From: Verrucomicrobiia bacterium
GTDB taxonomy: Bacteria > Verrucomicrobiota > Verrucomicrobiia > JADLBR01 > JAIBCM01
Direction of reading: 5' to 3'
Assembly (NCBI GenBank): GCA_019694135.1
Contig: JAIBCM010000002.1
Location: 272,143 to 336,142 of the forward strand
Length of the DNA stretch: 64,000 bases
Under the pieces are notes generated by a model, which was not told the origin of the DNA, searched no databases, and saw nothing but the letters and a program-made list of their open reading frames with translations. The position numbers and the translations under genes were made by a program. This document shows, in pieces, positions 25,374 through 34,189 of the stretch. Each line of letters opens with the position of its first letter. Positions within the stretch are counted from its first letter, which is position 1.

Positions 25374-26705
25374 TTATCGCTTATGAGAATTTGTCGAAGG
25401 AAAGAAATCGCTCAATTTTAGAGCATTTAAAATAACGTTCTCTAAAGAGATGCCGCCGCGATAGTTGCCTAAGAGATAAAGACCAGGAAATTGGCGTTCC
25501 ACATTTTGGCAGAAATCCAAAAAAGAATCGTAATGGATATCGTATTGTGGAATGGCTTGAGGCCAGCGAACGATATGGTGAAAAGTTGGTTTTTGGGTGA
25601 TGCCTAGCAAAGGGCCGAGATCGCTTTGAACTTGTTCCAAAAGCATTTCGTCTGAGAGCGTGATAGCTTCTGGATCTTGAACGCCTCCGAGAAAAGCGGT
25701 TAAGAGAATGTGATTGTTAGGCGCCCGTTGGGGGAAAAGTGTGGAAGAAAAAAGGGCACCCAATGTGCGAATGTTTCTTTTGCGACTAATTAAAACGCCA
25801 AATCCGTTTAAAGGATGTTTAATCGCAGCACGATGGAAACCCAGATGAATAACGTTGAGTGAGGCTTGTGGAAGGGTCGTAAAATTTTTAGGTTCTGGAA
25901 TGATCGGAGTTAGCAGTTTACTGACTTGTGAAAGAGATGTGGCTAAAATAACAAAGTCGCTAGTGAAAGTTTGTTTGTTGGTTTCGACATGGAATTGATT
26001 GTTTTTTTGAGTGAGGGCTAGTGCCTCCGTTTGATAATGAATCGTTTGATGAGAAGCAAGTTTCTGGCTGAGAAATCCCAGGCCTTCTGGCCACGAAATT
26101 AAACGGCGTTTTACGCCTGTTTTTTTCTTTTTTAAAAAGGTGTGAACTAAATTTTTTGACTCATTTTTGATGTGATAAAGCTTGGGAAAGGCATGACGTA
26201 AAATGAGTTGTTCTGGGTTGCCTGCCCAAATGCCTGAGATAAAAGGATCCACCATTTCTTGTAAAATTTCTTTTCCAAATTCTTGACGGAAAAAGTTGGC
26301 AATTGTTTCTTCAGACTTTACAGGAGATGAGGAAAGGAGCCCATGCCAAAGTTGACGTTTTCCCTGCCAGGAAATGAGAGGGGTGAATAATAGAGATAGA
26401 GGATTGATGGGAAGAGGAGTTAGTTTTTCATTTTTTACTACAAAACGATTTTTGGCCCTAGGCGCGGCATCCATTGCATTTTCCCAGAGAGCATTTTCTT
26501 TAAGAAATTGGACTGTTTCAGGTTGGGAAACTAAAAAAGTGTTGGGGCCTAATTCGCAACGGAATCCATTTTTTAAAATAGTTTGAGCCACGCCACCGGG
26601 CGATTGAGATGCTTCTAACAGTGTAATGGAATAGCCGCTTTTTTTTAAAGCAGTGGCTGTAGTGAGTCCGGATAGTCCGGCACCGATAATAAGCACTGAT
26701 TTCAT
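25374..26705 (-). CDS. hemY: Protoporphyrinogen oxidase
   Basis: HemY-type PPOX oxidises protoporphyrinogen IX (or coproporphyrinogen III in some lineages) with FAD in late heme synthesis. The 443-residue protein starts with the FAD motif VLIIGAGLSGLTTATAL (GAGLSG at 7-12) and the PPOX pattern LLEASQSPGGVAQT. DPFISGIWAGNPEQL near residue 155 and GLYLLGNYRGGISLENVI near the C-terminus are typical of PPOX rather than amine oxidases. No other heme gene is adjacent. The gene precedes tonB by 11 bases. Whether the substrate is proto- or copro-porphyrinogen cannot be decided here. Confidence 0.9.
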   Translation of the reverse strand: MKSVLIIGAGLSGLTTATALKKSGYSITLLEASQSPGGVAQTILKNGFRCELGPNTFLVSQPETVQFLKENALWENAMDAAPRAKNRFVVKNEKLTPLPINPLSLLFTPLISWQGKRQLWHGLLSSSPVKSEETIANFFRQEFGKEILQEMVDPFISGIWAGNPEQLILRHAFPKLYHIKNESKNLVHTFLKKKKTGVKRRLISWPEGLGFLSQKLASHQTIHYQTEALALTQKNNQFHVETNKQTFTSDFVILATSLSQVSKLLTPIIPEPKNFTTLPQASLNVIHLGFHRAAIKHPLNGFGVLISRKRNIRTLGALFSSTLFPQRAPNNHILLTAFLGGVQDPEAITLSDEMLLEQVQSDLGPLLGITQKPTFHHIVRWPQAIPQYDIHYDSFLDFCQNVERQFPGLYLLGNYRGGISLENVILNALKLSDFFPSTNSHKR

Positions 26706-26816
26706 GTTAGTTCGTTAGCACGATTTAGTTTTGGGATTCTATCAAAGAAAAGAAGATTGTGTTAGAAACAATTTGTTTTTATTGAGATGAGATCCTTTTT
26801 ATAAATTTTAGAGTTC

Positions 26817-28205
26817 ATGAGTGCAATCGCGGCTTTAGACAAGCGTTATTTATGGCATCCTTTTACTCAGATGAGTGAATGGATTGACTCTTCTTGTCAA
26901 CCCCTTGTCGTAGTAGAGGCCGAGGGGGCTGTGTTGCGAACGGAGGCGGGTGAGGAATTTTTGGATGGTAACGCTTCGATTTGGACTAATATTCATGGTC
27001 ATAATCATCCTGCTTTAAATGAAGCGTTGAAAAAACAAATCGACCGTATTGCGCACAGTTCTTTTTTGGGTTTGACGAATGATGTTGCTCCGCGTTTAGG
27101 ACAAGCTTTGGTTGAACTGTTGCAACCGGGTTGTAGGCATCGCGCTTTTTTTTCTGATGATGGTTCGACAGCGATGGAAGCGGGATTGAAAATGATTTTT
27201 CAAGCGCGTCAGCAACGAGGTGAGGTGAGTCGACAAAAATTTTTGTCTTTAGGTGGCGCTTACCATGGAGACACGGTGGGCGCGATGAGTTTGGGGAAAA
27301 GCGAACTTTTTCATCGTTCTTATGGAAAATTGTTGTTCGAAACGCAAGAGGTAATGAGTCCCGCGTGTTATCGTTGTCCTTATAATCAAAGTAAACCGGA
27401 AAAAGGAGTGGAGGCACGCTTTTCACGAAAATGTCGTTGGGAATGTTTGGAGCAATTAGAAAAAACTTTGAAAAAGGATTCGGAAAAAATTGCCGCGTTT
27501 GTTTTGGAGCCGCGTGTGCAAGGCGCTGCGGGCTTGTGGATGCATCCACCGGATTACTTAAAGCAAGCGGCTGAACTTTGTCGTGAAAAAGGAGTTTGGA
27601 TTTTTTTGGATGAAGTGTTAACCGGTTTTGGTCGAACCGGTGAAATGTTTGCTTGTCACCAGGAAAAGCTCGTGCCTGATGTGATTACCTTGGCGAAAGG
27701 GTTAACGGCGGGTTATTTACCTTTAGCGGCCACGTTGAGTTCTCAAGAAATTTTTGACTCTTTTTTAGGAAAATACGAAGAGTTTAAAACTTTTTTTCAT
27801 GGTCATAGTTATACCGGCAATGCTTTGGGATGTGCTGTGGCGTTAGAAAATGTGGCGATTTTCGAAAGAGAAAAAACGCTTCAGAAAGTAGATTTTGTGA
27901 GTCGAAAATTAGCTGAACTTACTCAACTTTTTTGGCAGCATCCCAACGTGGGAGAGGTTAGACGGGAAGGAGCAATAGTTGCGATTGAGTTGGTTGAAGA
28001 ATTTGATTCGAAAAAAACTTTTCCATTAGAAAAAAGGATAGGGCATTGGGTTTGTGAAGCGGCTAAAAAATATGGTCTTTTGACTCGGCCGATTGGCAAT
28101 GTTTTGGTGTTAATGCCTCCTTATTGTGTGACAGAGAAACAGTTGGATCAAATGGTCGATGCGCTTTGGAAGGCATTGAATAATGTGTTGCCAAGCGTAG
28201 AATGA
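26817..28205 (+). CDS. bioA: Adenosylmethionine-8-amino-7-oxononanoate aminotransferase
   Basis: BioA converts KAPA to DAPA in biotin synthesis, using SAM as amino donor. The 462-residue class III PLP aminotransferase begins LWHPFTQMSEW, a BioA signature, has GGAYHGDTVGAMS near residue 145, the cofactor-stacking FLDEVLTGFGRTG and the Schiff-base Lys K294 in TLAKGLTAGYLPLAA. A Cys-rich insertion (ACYRCPYN, then KCRWEC) is seen in many BioA proteins. The bioD gene starts 4 bases after the stop. I looked for a BirA operator in the 111-base leader and did not find one. Confidence 0.96.
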   Translation: MSAIAALDKRYLWHPFTQMSEWIDSSCQPLVVVEAEGAVLRTEAGEEFLDGNASIWTNIHGHNHPALNEALKKQIDRIAHSSFLGLTNDVAPRLGQALVELLQPGCRHRAFFSDDGSTAMEAGLKMIFQARQQRGEVSRQKFLSLGGAYHGDTVGAMSLGKSELFHRSYGKLLFETQEVMSPACYRCPYNQSKPEKGVEARFSRKCRWECLEQLEKTLKKDSEKIAAFVLEPRVQGAAGLWMHPPDYLKQAAELCREKGVWIFLDEVLTGFGRTGEMFACHQEKLVPDVITLAKGLTAGYLPLAATLSSQEIFDSFLGKYEEFKTFFHGHSYTGNALGCAVALENVAIFEREKTLQKVDFVSRKLAELTQLFWQHPNVGEVRREGAIVAIELVEEFDSKKTFPLEKRIGHWVCEAAKKYGLLTRPIGNVLVLMPPYCVTEKQLDQMVDALWKALNNVLPSVE

Positions 28206-28209
28206 GGTT

Positions 28210-28839
28210 ATGAAACGCATTTTCATTTCTGGTAGCGATACTGAAGTGGGGAAGACATTTTTTACGGTGCAATTATTGCGAAAATTGAAATCGGCTAATG
28301 TGGCAGGTTTTAAACCTATTGCTTGTGGCGATCGTGATGATGCTCAAAAATTTTTGGATGCTATGGCGCCTACATCATTGGTTTTAGATGAAATTAATCC
28401 TATTTTTTTGCAAAAACCGATGGCGCCTTACGTTGCGGCGACAGCGGAGAATCGAACTCTTGATTTTGATCGACTGGATAAAAGTTTGAAAAAACTTGAG
28501 ATAATTTATTCTACTGTCTTGATTGAAGGCGCGGGTGGAATTATGACACCGATAACTTCAAATCTCACTATGCGTGATTTGGCGCGGCGTTGGGATTGTT
28601 CTGTGGTTTTGGTAGTTCCGAATCAATTGGGTGTTTTGAGTCAAACGCTTTGCGCTGTGGAAGCTTTGCAGGATTTAGTTTTGGAAGGGATCATTTTGAA
28701 TAATCGTGAGGCAATGGGACAAGGATTGGATTTGCAACGGTCGAATCAGGAAGTTTTATTGGAACATTTTCCGGGAAAAGTTTGGAATTTGAATGATTGC
28801 GATTTAACAAAGTTTGCTGAGCGTTTTAATGAAACTTAG
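28210..28839 (+). CDS. bioD: ATP-dependent dethiobiotin synthetase
   Basis: BioD closes the ureido ring of dethiobiotin from DAPA, CO2 and ATP. The 209-residue P-loop protein starts MKRIFISGSDTEVGKTF, with the nucleotide motif GSDTEVGKT at 8-16, followed by FKPIACG and the GAGGIMTPI motif near residue 115 that contacts DAPA. It is the second gene of the bioA-bioD pair, with 4 bases between stop and start. Its last 14 bases overlap the end of the convergent lytic transglycosylase gene. bioB and bioF are not in this window. Confidence 0.95.
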   Translation: MKRIFISGSDTEVGKTFFTVQLLRKLKSANVAGFKPIACGDRDDAQKFLDAMAPTSLVLDEINPIFLQKPMAPYVAATAENRTLDFDRLDKSLKKLEIIYSTVLIEGAGGIMTPITSNLTMRDLARRWDCSVVLVVPNQLGVLSQTLCAVEALQDLVLEGIILNNREAMGQGLDLQRSNQEVLLEHFPGKVWNLNDCDLTKFAERFNET

Positions 28840-29389
28840 TTTGGTTTCGGTAGGTTTTGTATTTTTCCGTTGTGGTAATGATATAATTTTTTGTGGATGG
28901 AAAAGTTATCTGATTCAAAAAATCTTTTGCAGTCAATTTGATGTCATTCGTCGAAGTGGCCCAACGAAGTGCATTAGCGCGACCCGCGTTGTATTCTGCT
29001 AAGGCAAACGGAATGGGATCCTCCCATTCTTGCCAACGTTTTAACGCTTGTGCCAAATACCAAGTGCCAATGGCAATGTTGATTTGAGGATCGAAGAGAT
29101 GATCCAACTGAAAAGATTCTCCATTTTCTTTTTCTTGCCATTCTTGAGCTGCAATCGGTGTGATTTGCATGAGGCCGCGCTCTTGATTCGACCCGACGTA
29201 GTGAGGATTGAAATTGGTCTCTCGCCAAATAACGGCTTTTACGAGATAAGGATCAATTTGTCGAAGTGTGGCTTCCTGACGAATCCATTCGTCGTAGCGA
29301 GATGTTCTTGCGATTTCTCTTTGATGCAGAAAAAAAGCTAACCCAAAAGCGATGAGCAAAGAGCTAATCAGTTTAAAAAGAAAAGTCAT
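28826..29389 (-). CDS. Membrane-anchored lytic transglycosylase (SLT domain)
   Basis: The 187-residue protein has an N-terminal hydrophobic anchor (about 4-21) followed by an SLT/lysozyme-like domain. The catalytic Glu is in VIWRETNFNPHYVGSNQERG, and GLMQITPIAAQEW and LAEYNAGRANALRW are the other family motifs. Such enzymes cleave peptidoglycan to 1,6-anhydromuropeptides in the periplasm during growth or insertion of envelope machines. It is short and close to the MltE/Slt catalytic core. It is monocistronic and convergent with bioD. The 198 bases upstream, shared with priA, contain no further gene. Confidence 0.9.
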   Translation of the reverse strand: MTFLFKLISSLLIAFGLAFFLHQREIARTSRYDEWIRQEATLRQIDPYLVKAVIWRETNFNPHYVGSNQERGLMQITPIAAQEWQEKENGESFQLDHLFDPQINIAIGTWYLAQALKRWQEWEDPIPFALAEYNAGRANALRWATSTNDIKLTAKDFLNQITFPSTKNYIITTTEKYKTYRNQTKFH

Positions 29390-29587
29390 TTTTTAAACCT
29401 TAGCATAGTTCAAGGTTGTTTTTCGAAATAATAATTTGGCTTTGATAGGATTTTTTGCTTGTTGTGTAGTTGTCTGACTGTGCTTTATTAATAGCTGCGA
29501 TTATATTATTTATTCGAGTATTTAATCACAATAAAATAACCTGAAAGCTTGCGCGATTTTTGAGTTAAGCCACAATAAAGGTTAAGA

Positions 29588-31810
29588 ATGAAAGTTGCGC
29601 GGGTTTTGACAGAGGTTGCGATGGATCGGGCATTGGATTATGAGGTGCCTGAAAGCTTGTGCGCTGCTATTCAGTTGGGGCATCGGGTGAAGGTTCCTTT
29701 AGGGCGAAGATTGACCGTGGGTTATGTGGTGGCATTTCCTGAAGTGGCGCAGGTTAATATGTTGAAACCGATTCAAGATTTGGTCGATAAAGAGCCTTTA
29801 ATTCAACCGCGTTTGATTGAGTTAGCGCAGTGGATGGCGGAATATTATGTGTGTTCGTTAGAAACGGCTTTGAAAACGCTTCTTCCTGAAGCGGTAAGAA
29901 ATATAGAAATTTCTTATCGCGAGTTGTTTGAAGTGCGTTTGCTGAAATCGATATTAAACGAAGATTTTGAACAGCTCAAGCAACGGGCTAAAAAACAGGC
30001 TCATGTGTTGGAAAGTTTGGCGAAGGTTGAAGGCGCTTTATTGGTGGCAAAAGCGGAAAAAGAGTTGGGCGCGTCGTGGGCGATGTTGCGATCGTTGGAA
30101 AAGAAGGGGTGGGTGACGTTGACTCGGGTGAGGCAGGAGCGTGATCCGTTTAGTTCGGAAGATTTTTTGGTGTCGCAAGATTTGGTTTTGAACGAGGAAC
30201 AGGCGCAAGTTTTTGAACAATTAAAAAAATTTCTTAATGAGAAAAATCCCAAACCGTTTTTGATTCATGGTGTGACGGGGAGTGGTAAGACCGAGTTGTA
30301 TTTGCAAGCGATGCGGGTGTGTTTGGAACAAGGTCGAGGCGCGATTATGTTGGTGCCGGAAATTGCTTTAACGCCGCAAAGTGTGGAGCGATTGAAATCG
30401 CGATTTGCTGCGGAGGATGGGACGGAAGTAGCGGTGTTGCATTCTCATTTATCTTCGGGAGAACGGCATGATGAATGGCATCGGATTCGCGAAGGGCGAG
30501 CGCGAGTGGTAATTGGCGCGCGATCGGCTGTTTTTGCTCCGGTAAAAAATTTGGGAATGATCGTAGTGGATGAAGAGCATGAGGGAAGTTATAAGCAGCA
30601 GGAAGCGCCACGTTATCATGCGCGTGATGTGGCGATTATGCGAGGGCGATTAGAGGGAGCGTTGGTGGTGTTGGGTAGTGCAACGCCTGCGGTGGAGACT
30701 TATTATCATGCTCAAACTAAAAAATATGAGTTGGCTGAGCTAAAGAAGCGGGTGGATGAGCAAGCGATGCCAACGATGCATGTGGTGGATATGCGGCAAG
30801 AAGTGGCTCGAGGGAAAGGGATTCCTGTTTTATCGAATCGGTTATATGAAGCCATTTATTCGCGCTTGGAAAAAAAAGAGCAGGTGATTCTTTTTTTAAA
30901 TCGGCGCGGTTTTTCTTCTTCTTTGATTTGTGTAGCCTGCGGTTATGTCGCGATGTGTCCGAATTGTAGTGTTGCTTTAACGTTTCATCGCGCACAAGGC
31001 AAGGTGCGTTGTCATTGGTGCGATCATACGGAAGAACCGCCACACGTTTGTCCGCAATGTCATGATCCTCGTATTCGTTATGCGGGCTTGGGTACGGAAC
31101 GCGTGGAAGAGGTGATTCTTTCGGCTTTCCCTCAAGCTGTAGTGCAACGGATGGATTCTGATACGATGCGGCGAAAGGGAGCGCATCAGCGAGTGCTTGG
31201 CGATTTTAAACGAGGTAAGATTGATATTTTAGTTGGCACGCAGATGATTGCGAAGGGATTGCATTTTCCGAATGTCACGTTGGTAGGGATTGTTTATGCA
31301 GATTTGGCGTTGCATTTGCCTGATTTTCGAGCGAGTGAGCGGGTGTTTCAATTGCTGACACAAGTTGCAGGTCGGGCGGGGCGAGGCAATGTGAAAGGGG
31401 ATGTGGTGGTGCAAAGTTTTACGCCTTTTGTACCAGCGATTCAATTTTCTAAACATTACGATTTTCAAGGATTTTATGAGCAAGAGTTGGAGTTTCGTCG
31501 AGAATTTCATTATCCGCCTTTTTGTCGTTGCACGTTATTAACAGTGCGATCGCGAAGTGAAGAGCGCGCTAGTTTTTTTGCGACTTATTTAGAAAAAGAG
31601 TTGAGAGCGCTCGCTTTGCCAAAAACCACGGTGAGTCAAGCGGCTCCTGCGCCGATGGCAAAGATTCAGGGTTGGTATCGCTATCAGATTTTAATTCGAA
31701 CGATGCAACCGTTAATCATGGGGAAAATGCTAAAGAATTTTTTGAGCGAGCTCACTTTTCCTGAGGAAATCATGGTGATTGTGGATGTGGATGCGGTACA
31801 ACTTTTGTAA
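29588..31810 (+). CDS. priA: Primosomal protein N' (replication restart helicase)
   Basis: PriA recognises stalled forks and reloads the replisome. The 740-residue protein has the 3'-DNA-binding domain (about 1-110), a helicase core with Walker A GVTGSGKT at 228-235, motif II VVDEEHEGSYKQ, and the characteristic zinc-binding insert with paired cysteines (CVACGYVAMCPNC, then CHWC and CPQC) near residues 455-495. GTQMIAKGLHFPNVTLVG is motif V. It is monocistronic, with the pseudopilin gene convergent 6 bases after its stop. The preceding 198-base gap is AT-rich without a gene. Confidence 0.97.
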   Translation: MKVARVLTEVAMDRALDYEVPESLCAAIQLGHRVKVPLGRRLTVGYVVAFPEVAQVNMLKPIQDLVDKEPLIQPRLIELAQWMAEYYVCSLETALKTLLPEAVRNIEISYRELFEVRLLKSILNEDFEQLKQRAKKQAHVLESLAKVEGALLVAKAEKELGASWAMLRSLEKKGWVTLTRVRQERDPFSSEDFLVSQDLVLNEEQAQVFEQLKKFLNEKNPKPFLIHGVTGSGKTELYLQAMRVCLEQGRGAIMLVPEIALTPQSVERLKSRFAAEDGTEVAVLHSHLSSGERHDEWHRIREGRARVVIGARSAVFAPVKNLGMIVVDEEHEGSYKQQEAPRYHARDVAIMRGRLEGALVVLGSATPAVETYYHAQTKKYELAELKKRVDEQAMPTMHVVDMRQEVARGKGIPVLSNRLYEAIYSRLEKKEQVILFLNRRGFSSSLICVACGYVAMCPNCSVALTFHRAQGKVRCHWCDHTEEPPHVCPQCHDPRIRYAGLGTERVEEVILSAFPQAVVQRMDSDTMRRKGAHQRVLGDFKRGKIDILVGTQMIAKGLHFPNVTLVGIVYADLALHLPDFRASERVFQLLTQVAGRAGRGNVKGDVVVQSFTPFVPAIQFSKHYDFQGFYEQELEFRREFHYPPFCRCTLLTVRSRSEERASFFATYLEKELRALALPKTTVSQAAPAPMAKIQGWYRYQILIRTMQPLIMGKMLKNFLSELTFPEEIMVIVDVDAVQLL

Positions 31811-31816
31811 GAAAGA

Positions 31817-32290
31817 TTACCAATTTTTAATCCACTTTTCTGAATTACCTGCGTCGCCACCGGTTGACCAAAGGCTGACTTCGGGAGCGTTAGGGTTTGT
31901 GCTCGGATCTTTAGAGCTGTTGTAGCCGTAGGGATTGCCGTAGGGGTCTTGGATAAAATAATTTCCTCGTGTGCCGCCTTTTTGGTTTTCTTTGAGTTGA
32001 AGATAAATTTTGTCGCCTTCGATTAATGCTGCATAGAGTTTTCGGGCGCCGGTGCCAGTAGGCGATGAAGTAATGGAGTCTTCACCTTGAGGCGGTTCGC
32101 CAAAATCCAATGTGTAATCGGAAACCGCTGATTCAATAGCGGCAATTTCGGCTTTAGCGCGATTAGCTTTAGCGGCGCCGCTCACATAACGAATGCCGCC
32201 TATGGTCAGTGCAGCTAACACAGCGATGATGCTGATAACGGTAATGATTTCAACAAGAGTGAAGCCTGATTTTTTAGAAAAGGGAGTCAT
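31817..32290 (-). CDS. Type II secretion/type IV pilin-like pseudopilin (GspG-like)
   Basis: The 157-residue protein has a prepilin N-terminus, KKSGFTLVEIITVISIIAV, with the peptidase site after G9, Phe at +1 and Glu at +5. It is followed by a hydrophobic helix and a globular GspG-type C-terminal domain with YGNPYGYN, a calcium-loop-like segment. Such proteins are abundant in Verrucomicrobiota genomes. No other secretion gene is near; it follows rsmI by 58 bases on the same strand and could be the last gene of the miaA-lpx-rsmI run. Whether it belongs to a secretion pseudopilus or is a solitary pilin-like protein is unclear. Confidence 0.85.
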   Translation of the reverse strand: MTPFSKKSGFTLVEIITVISIIAVLAALTIGGIRYVSGAAKANRAKAEIAAIESAVSDYTLDFGEPPQGEDSITSSPTGTGARKLYAALIEGDKIYLQLKENQKGGTRGNYFIQDPYGNPYGYNSSKDPSTNPNAPEVSLWSTGGDAGNSEKWIKNW

Positions 32291-32348
32291 GTGAAGAGCA
32301 AAGCAAAGTTAAGTTGAGAAAGCAAGAAGTCAGAAGTGAAAATAATAT

Positions 32349-33023
32349 TTAGCGAGTGCCTTCGATCACTAAACTAATTTCTCCGCGCCATTTACGACCT
32401 TTGTGTTTCTGGGCTAGTTCTTGAGCTGTGCCGCGTAAGACTTCTTCAAATTTTTTCGTTAGCTCTCGGGCAACACAGACGCGCCTTTCTGGAAATTGGT
32501 TGGCTAATTCTTCCAGAGTTTTTGCGATGCGATGAGGAGATTCGAAAAAGACGGTGGTTTCCGTTATATCTTTTAATGAAGCGATCACACGCATGCGTTG
32601 GGCGCCTTTGACGGGTAAGAACCCTCTAAAACTAAAAGGGCACATAGCGAATCCGCTAGCGGCTAAAGCATGTAAAACTGCGGAAGCGCCTGGAATGACT
32701 TCGACTTCGATTTGGTGGTTAAGACAGGTTGCGATGAGACGTTCGCCGGGGTCGGAAATGCCGGGAAATCCGGCATCGGAAACTAGAGCGATTTGTTTGC
32801 CTTGCGAAAGTTGTTCTAAAAAAGTGGAAGCGCGTTTGGCTTCATTGAATTGATGATAGCTGATTAGAGGTTTTTGAATTTCATAATGTTTGAGTAGAAC
32901 GGCTGTGTGACGAGTGTCTTCTGCAGCGATCAGATCAGCCTCTTTCAAGACGCGCAAAGCGCGAAGGGTAATGTCTTCCAAATTTCCAATAGGAGTTGCA
33001 ACAATAAAAAGTTTACCTGACAT
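32349..33023 (-). CDS. rsmI: 16S rRNA (cytidine(1402)-2'-O)-methyltransferase
   Basis: RsmI methylates the ribose of C1402 in the decoding centre of 16S rRNA. The 224-residue protein (slightly short of the usual 270-290) begins KLFIVATPIGNLEDITLRAL and has AAEDTRHTAVLL, LVSDAGFPGISDPG and PGASAVLHALAASG, all RsmI signatures of the tetrapyrrole-methylase fold. The usual C-terminal helical extension is largely absent. The start lies 5 bases after the lpxB stop, so it is in the lpx operon, an arrangement without obvious functional logic. Confidence 0.95.
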   Translation of the reverse strand: MSGKLFIVATPIGNLEDITLRALRVLKEADLIAAEDTRHTAVLLKHYEIQKPLISYHQFNEAKRASTFLEQLSQGKQIALVSDAGFPGISDPGERLIATCLNHQIEVEVIPGASAVLHALAASGFAMCPFSFRGFLPVKGAQRMRVIASLKDITETTVFFESPHRIAKTLEELANQFPERRVCVARELTKKFEEVLRGTAQELAQKHKGRKWRGEISLVIEGTR

Positions 33024-33028
33024 ACCAA

Positions 33029-34156
33029 TTATAGAGCATTAAAAATAAAATTTGCGGCACGCTGCGAGGCACCCGGAGTGCCGAGGAGTTCAATAGCTTT
33101 TGTTAATTCTTCCTGTTGCCGTTTGCGACGCGTTTCGCTGCTTAAATATTCTATGGCGGTATGAGCTAATCGATTTGGCGTGGCTTGCGATTGTACCAGT
33201 TCGGGAATGACGGGTTTGTTAACCAAAAGATTTACCATGGCTAGGTAAGGAACTTTGACTAAGAGTTTGCCTAGTTGGTAGGTGAGAGGGTTCACATGGT
33301 AAAAAACGATCATCGGTGTGTTAGCGTAAGCGCATTCCAAGGTTGCCGTTCCAGAGGTGACGAGAGCTAAGTGGCATCGTGACAGATAAGTGGTGGTATA
33401 GTGGGAGATAACTTGGATATCGAGGGATAGACCGAAATGATTTTCTAAAAATTGTCTTTCGAAATTAGCGAGTGCGAGAGAGGGGGCGAGACATAAAAAG
33501 GCCATGTTGGGTTTGTAGACATTAAGAATTTGAGCGGCTTCAAGCAAAAGAGGTAGGTGCTTTTGAATTTCTCGTTTTCGGCTTCCTGGCAAGAGTGCGA
33601 TGGTAGTTTTTTCGAATTTTTTTCGATTGGGATCTAAAGGAAATAAGCGATCGAGCAGTGGGTGGCCTACCCAAATGGTTTTCAGGCCAGGAGCGTGCAA
33701 TTGATACCAGTCTGGTTCAAAAGGGAAGATGCATAATACGGCATCGGCGTAACGTTCTAAAATTTTGACGCGGCCAGCTTTCCAAGCCCAAAGTTGTGGG
33801 CTGACATAATAAAAAATTTTGGTTTTAGGAAGAAGAGAACGAATTTTTTTAATGAAACGAAGGTTGAATCCAGGCGAGTCGATTACGATGAGTGCATCGG
33901 GTTGGAGTTCGGTGCATTGTTTTAGGAGTTGTTGAAAAAAATTTTTAAATTTTGGATAATGTCGCAACACTTCCCAAAGGCCGAGCACGGCGTGTTGAGT
34001 AAGATCGATGGATTGGATTTGACCCGCCGCCAGCATGTGAGGACCGCCCGCACCATAAAAATGGGTTTTCGGATGTTTTTTTCGCATGGCATGAATGAGA
34101 TCGCTGCCAATGAGATCTCCACTGGTTTCGCCGGCGATAAGGAAAAATGTTTTCAT
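33029..34156 (-). CDS. lpxB: Lipid-A-disaccharide synthase
   Basis: LpxB joins lipid X and UDP-2,3-diacylglucosamine to form the lipid A disaccharide at the inner membrane. The 375-residue GT19 protein starts MKTFFLIAGETSGD (GETSGD at 8-13), has FYGAGGPHM near residue 34, YYVSPQLWAWKAGR near 116 and the C-terminal SGTATLECAYANTPMIVFY. It sits between the Gfo/Idh gene and rsmI in the miaA-lpxI-Gfo/Idh-lpxB-rsmI run and shows that the organism makes lipid A. Confidence 0.97.
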   Translation of the reverse strand: MKTFFLIAGETSGDLIGSDLIHAMRKKHPKTHFYGAGGPHMLAAGQIQSIDLTQHAVLGLWEVLRHYPKFKNFFQQLLKQCTELQPDALIVIDSPGFNLRFIKKIRSLLPKTKIFYYVSPQLWAWKAGRVKILERYADAVLCIFPFEPDWYQLHAPGLKTIWVGHPLLDRLFPLDPNRKKFEKTTIALLPGSRKREIQKHLPLLLEAAQILNVYKPNMAFLCLAPSLALANFERQFLENHFGLSLDIQVISHYTTTYLSRCHLALVTSGTATLECAYANTPMIVFYHVNPLTYQLGKLLVKVPYLAMVNLLVNKPVIPELVQSQATPNRLAHTAIEYLSSETRRKRQQEELTKAIELLGTPGASQRAANFIFNAL

Positions 34157-34189
34157 CCCATCCTTTTTGTTTTGATGAAGTCTGGGTGG

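Noticed and set aside
26706-26816. BirA operator ahead of bioA
   Set aside because: No TTGTTAAC/GTTAACAA-like arms with the usual spacing were found. The TTGTGTTAGAAACAATTTG stretch only loosely resembles it.
26986-27549. A 187-residue reading frame antisense to bioA
   Set aside because: It lies wholly inside the well-supported bioA frame, has no domain or start signal, and is the kind of open shadow expected from codon bias.
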